Shown here piece by piece: positions 62,745-64,000 of a stretch of 64,000 nucleotides of DNA. How positions within the stretch are numbered: position 1 is the stretch's first letter; each line of letters starts with the position of its first letter. Location: positions 1 through 64,000 of the forward strand of contig NZ_LQPG01000019.1 of NCBI RefSeq assembly GCF_002102265.1. Reading direction: 5' to 3'. The notes beneath the pieces are model-generated. The model did no database searches, had not been told where the DNA came from, and worked only from the letters and a program-made list of their open reading frames with translations. The stretch is from Mycolicibacter longobardus (GTDB lineage: Bacteria; Actinomycetota; Actinomycetes; Mycobacteriales; Mycobacteriaceae). Both the position numbers and the translations under genes were made by a program.

Positions 62745-62788
62745 GTGGCGACCCGCTTCGCCCGGCTCCGCCGCGCTTGCGATCACCA
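62745..62788. repeat. Mycobacterial intergenic hairpin repeat between thiC and thiD
   Basis: The element begins GTGGCGACCCGCTTCGCC and ends GCTTGCGATCACCAC; its ends pair as a stem with one mismatch. I recall near-identical elements scattered between mycobacterial genes. It could adjust the thiC:thiD transcript ratio. Confidence 0.65.

Positions 62789-64000
<1,212 letters not shown>

Overview
The window is high-GC actinobacterial DNA from a mycobacterium. Mycobacterium-specific genes occur throughout: ttfA (TMM export), fgd1 (F420-dependent glucose-6-phosphate dehydrogenase), the glnX-glnH-pknG cluster, a PGRS-type Gly-rich protein, a PecA-like aspartic protease, and LpqL-type lipoproteins. 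Gene order matches the M. tuberculosis blocks Rv0357c-Rv0385 and Rv0389-Rv0423c. The first block lies in the opposite orientation to H37Rv, which as far as I recall is the M. smegmatis arrangement. The PGRS-like and protease genes carry ordinary signal peptides and no PE domain, which suggests a lineage outside the M. tuberculosis complex, perhaps the M. terrae/Mycolicibacter group (inference).

Region by region. 1-5.1 kb: aldose epimerase and flavohaemoprotein, an ECHDC3-type crotonase, two small membrane proteins and a TetR regulator. 5.1-13 kb: clpB behind an HspR/SigH-type control region, an exported aspartic protease, then ttfA, an SDR, pyrE, an Rv0381c-like lipoprotein and an RNA methyltransferase. 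13-23.4 kb: an exported protein, GH76, DedA, fba, homologues of Rv0361, Rv0360c, Rv0359 and Rv0358 plus a CDF transporter, purA, a hotdog thioesterase and a DoxX-like protein. 23.4-29.4 kb: purT-rhodanese-metZ, an SDR, a PEP-mutase-like protein and FadE7. 29.4-38.7 kb: the PGRS-like protein, an acyl-CoA ligase, a small exported protein, an LCAD-like dehydrogenase, a phosphodiesterase and a K+/H+ antiporter. 38.8-45 kb: a TrkA-type protein, a SAM methyltransferase, a haem-binding protein, an MBL hydrolase, fgd1, ald, and a lipoprotein/WXG pair. 45-50 kb: glnX-glnH-pknG. 50-64 kb: mutT3, thiamine genes on both sides (thiE, thiOSG, thiD, thiC), an SGNH hydrolase, two tandem LpqL peptidases, a double-TetR regulator beside a Baeyer-Villiger monooxygenase, and FabH.

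Functional links. The thi genes cover both branches of thiamine synthesis. glnX-glnH-pknG form an amino-acid-sensing kinase module with one-base to four-base overlaps. purA, purT and pyrE serve nucleotide synthesis. ttfA serves mycomembrane assembly. Three separate exported proteins share a mature N-terminus of the form AD-x-(D/E)-D-L directly after the signal peptide; one is a PGRS protein and one a PecA-like protease. They may be a Sec-exported counterpart of the ESX-5 PE_PGRS/PecA system. This is the most interesting hypothesis in the window.

At several convergent junctions a dispersed palindromic repeat ends or replaces the usual terminator and sometimes supplies a stop codon. No tRNA, rRNA, CRISPR array, insertion sequence or prophage was seen.
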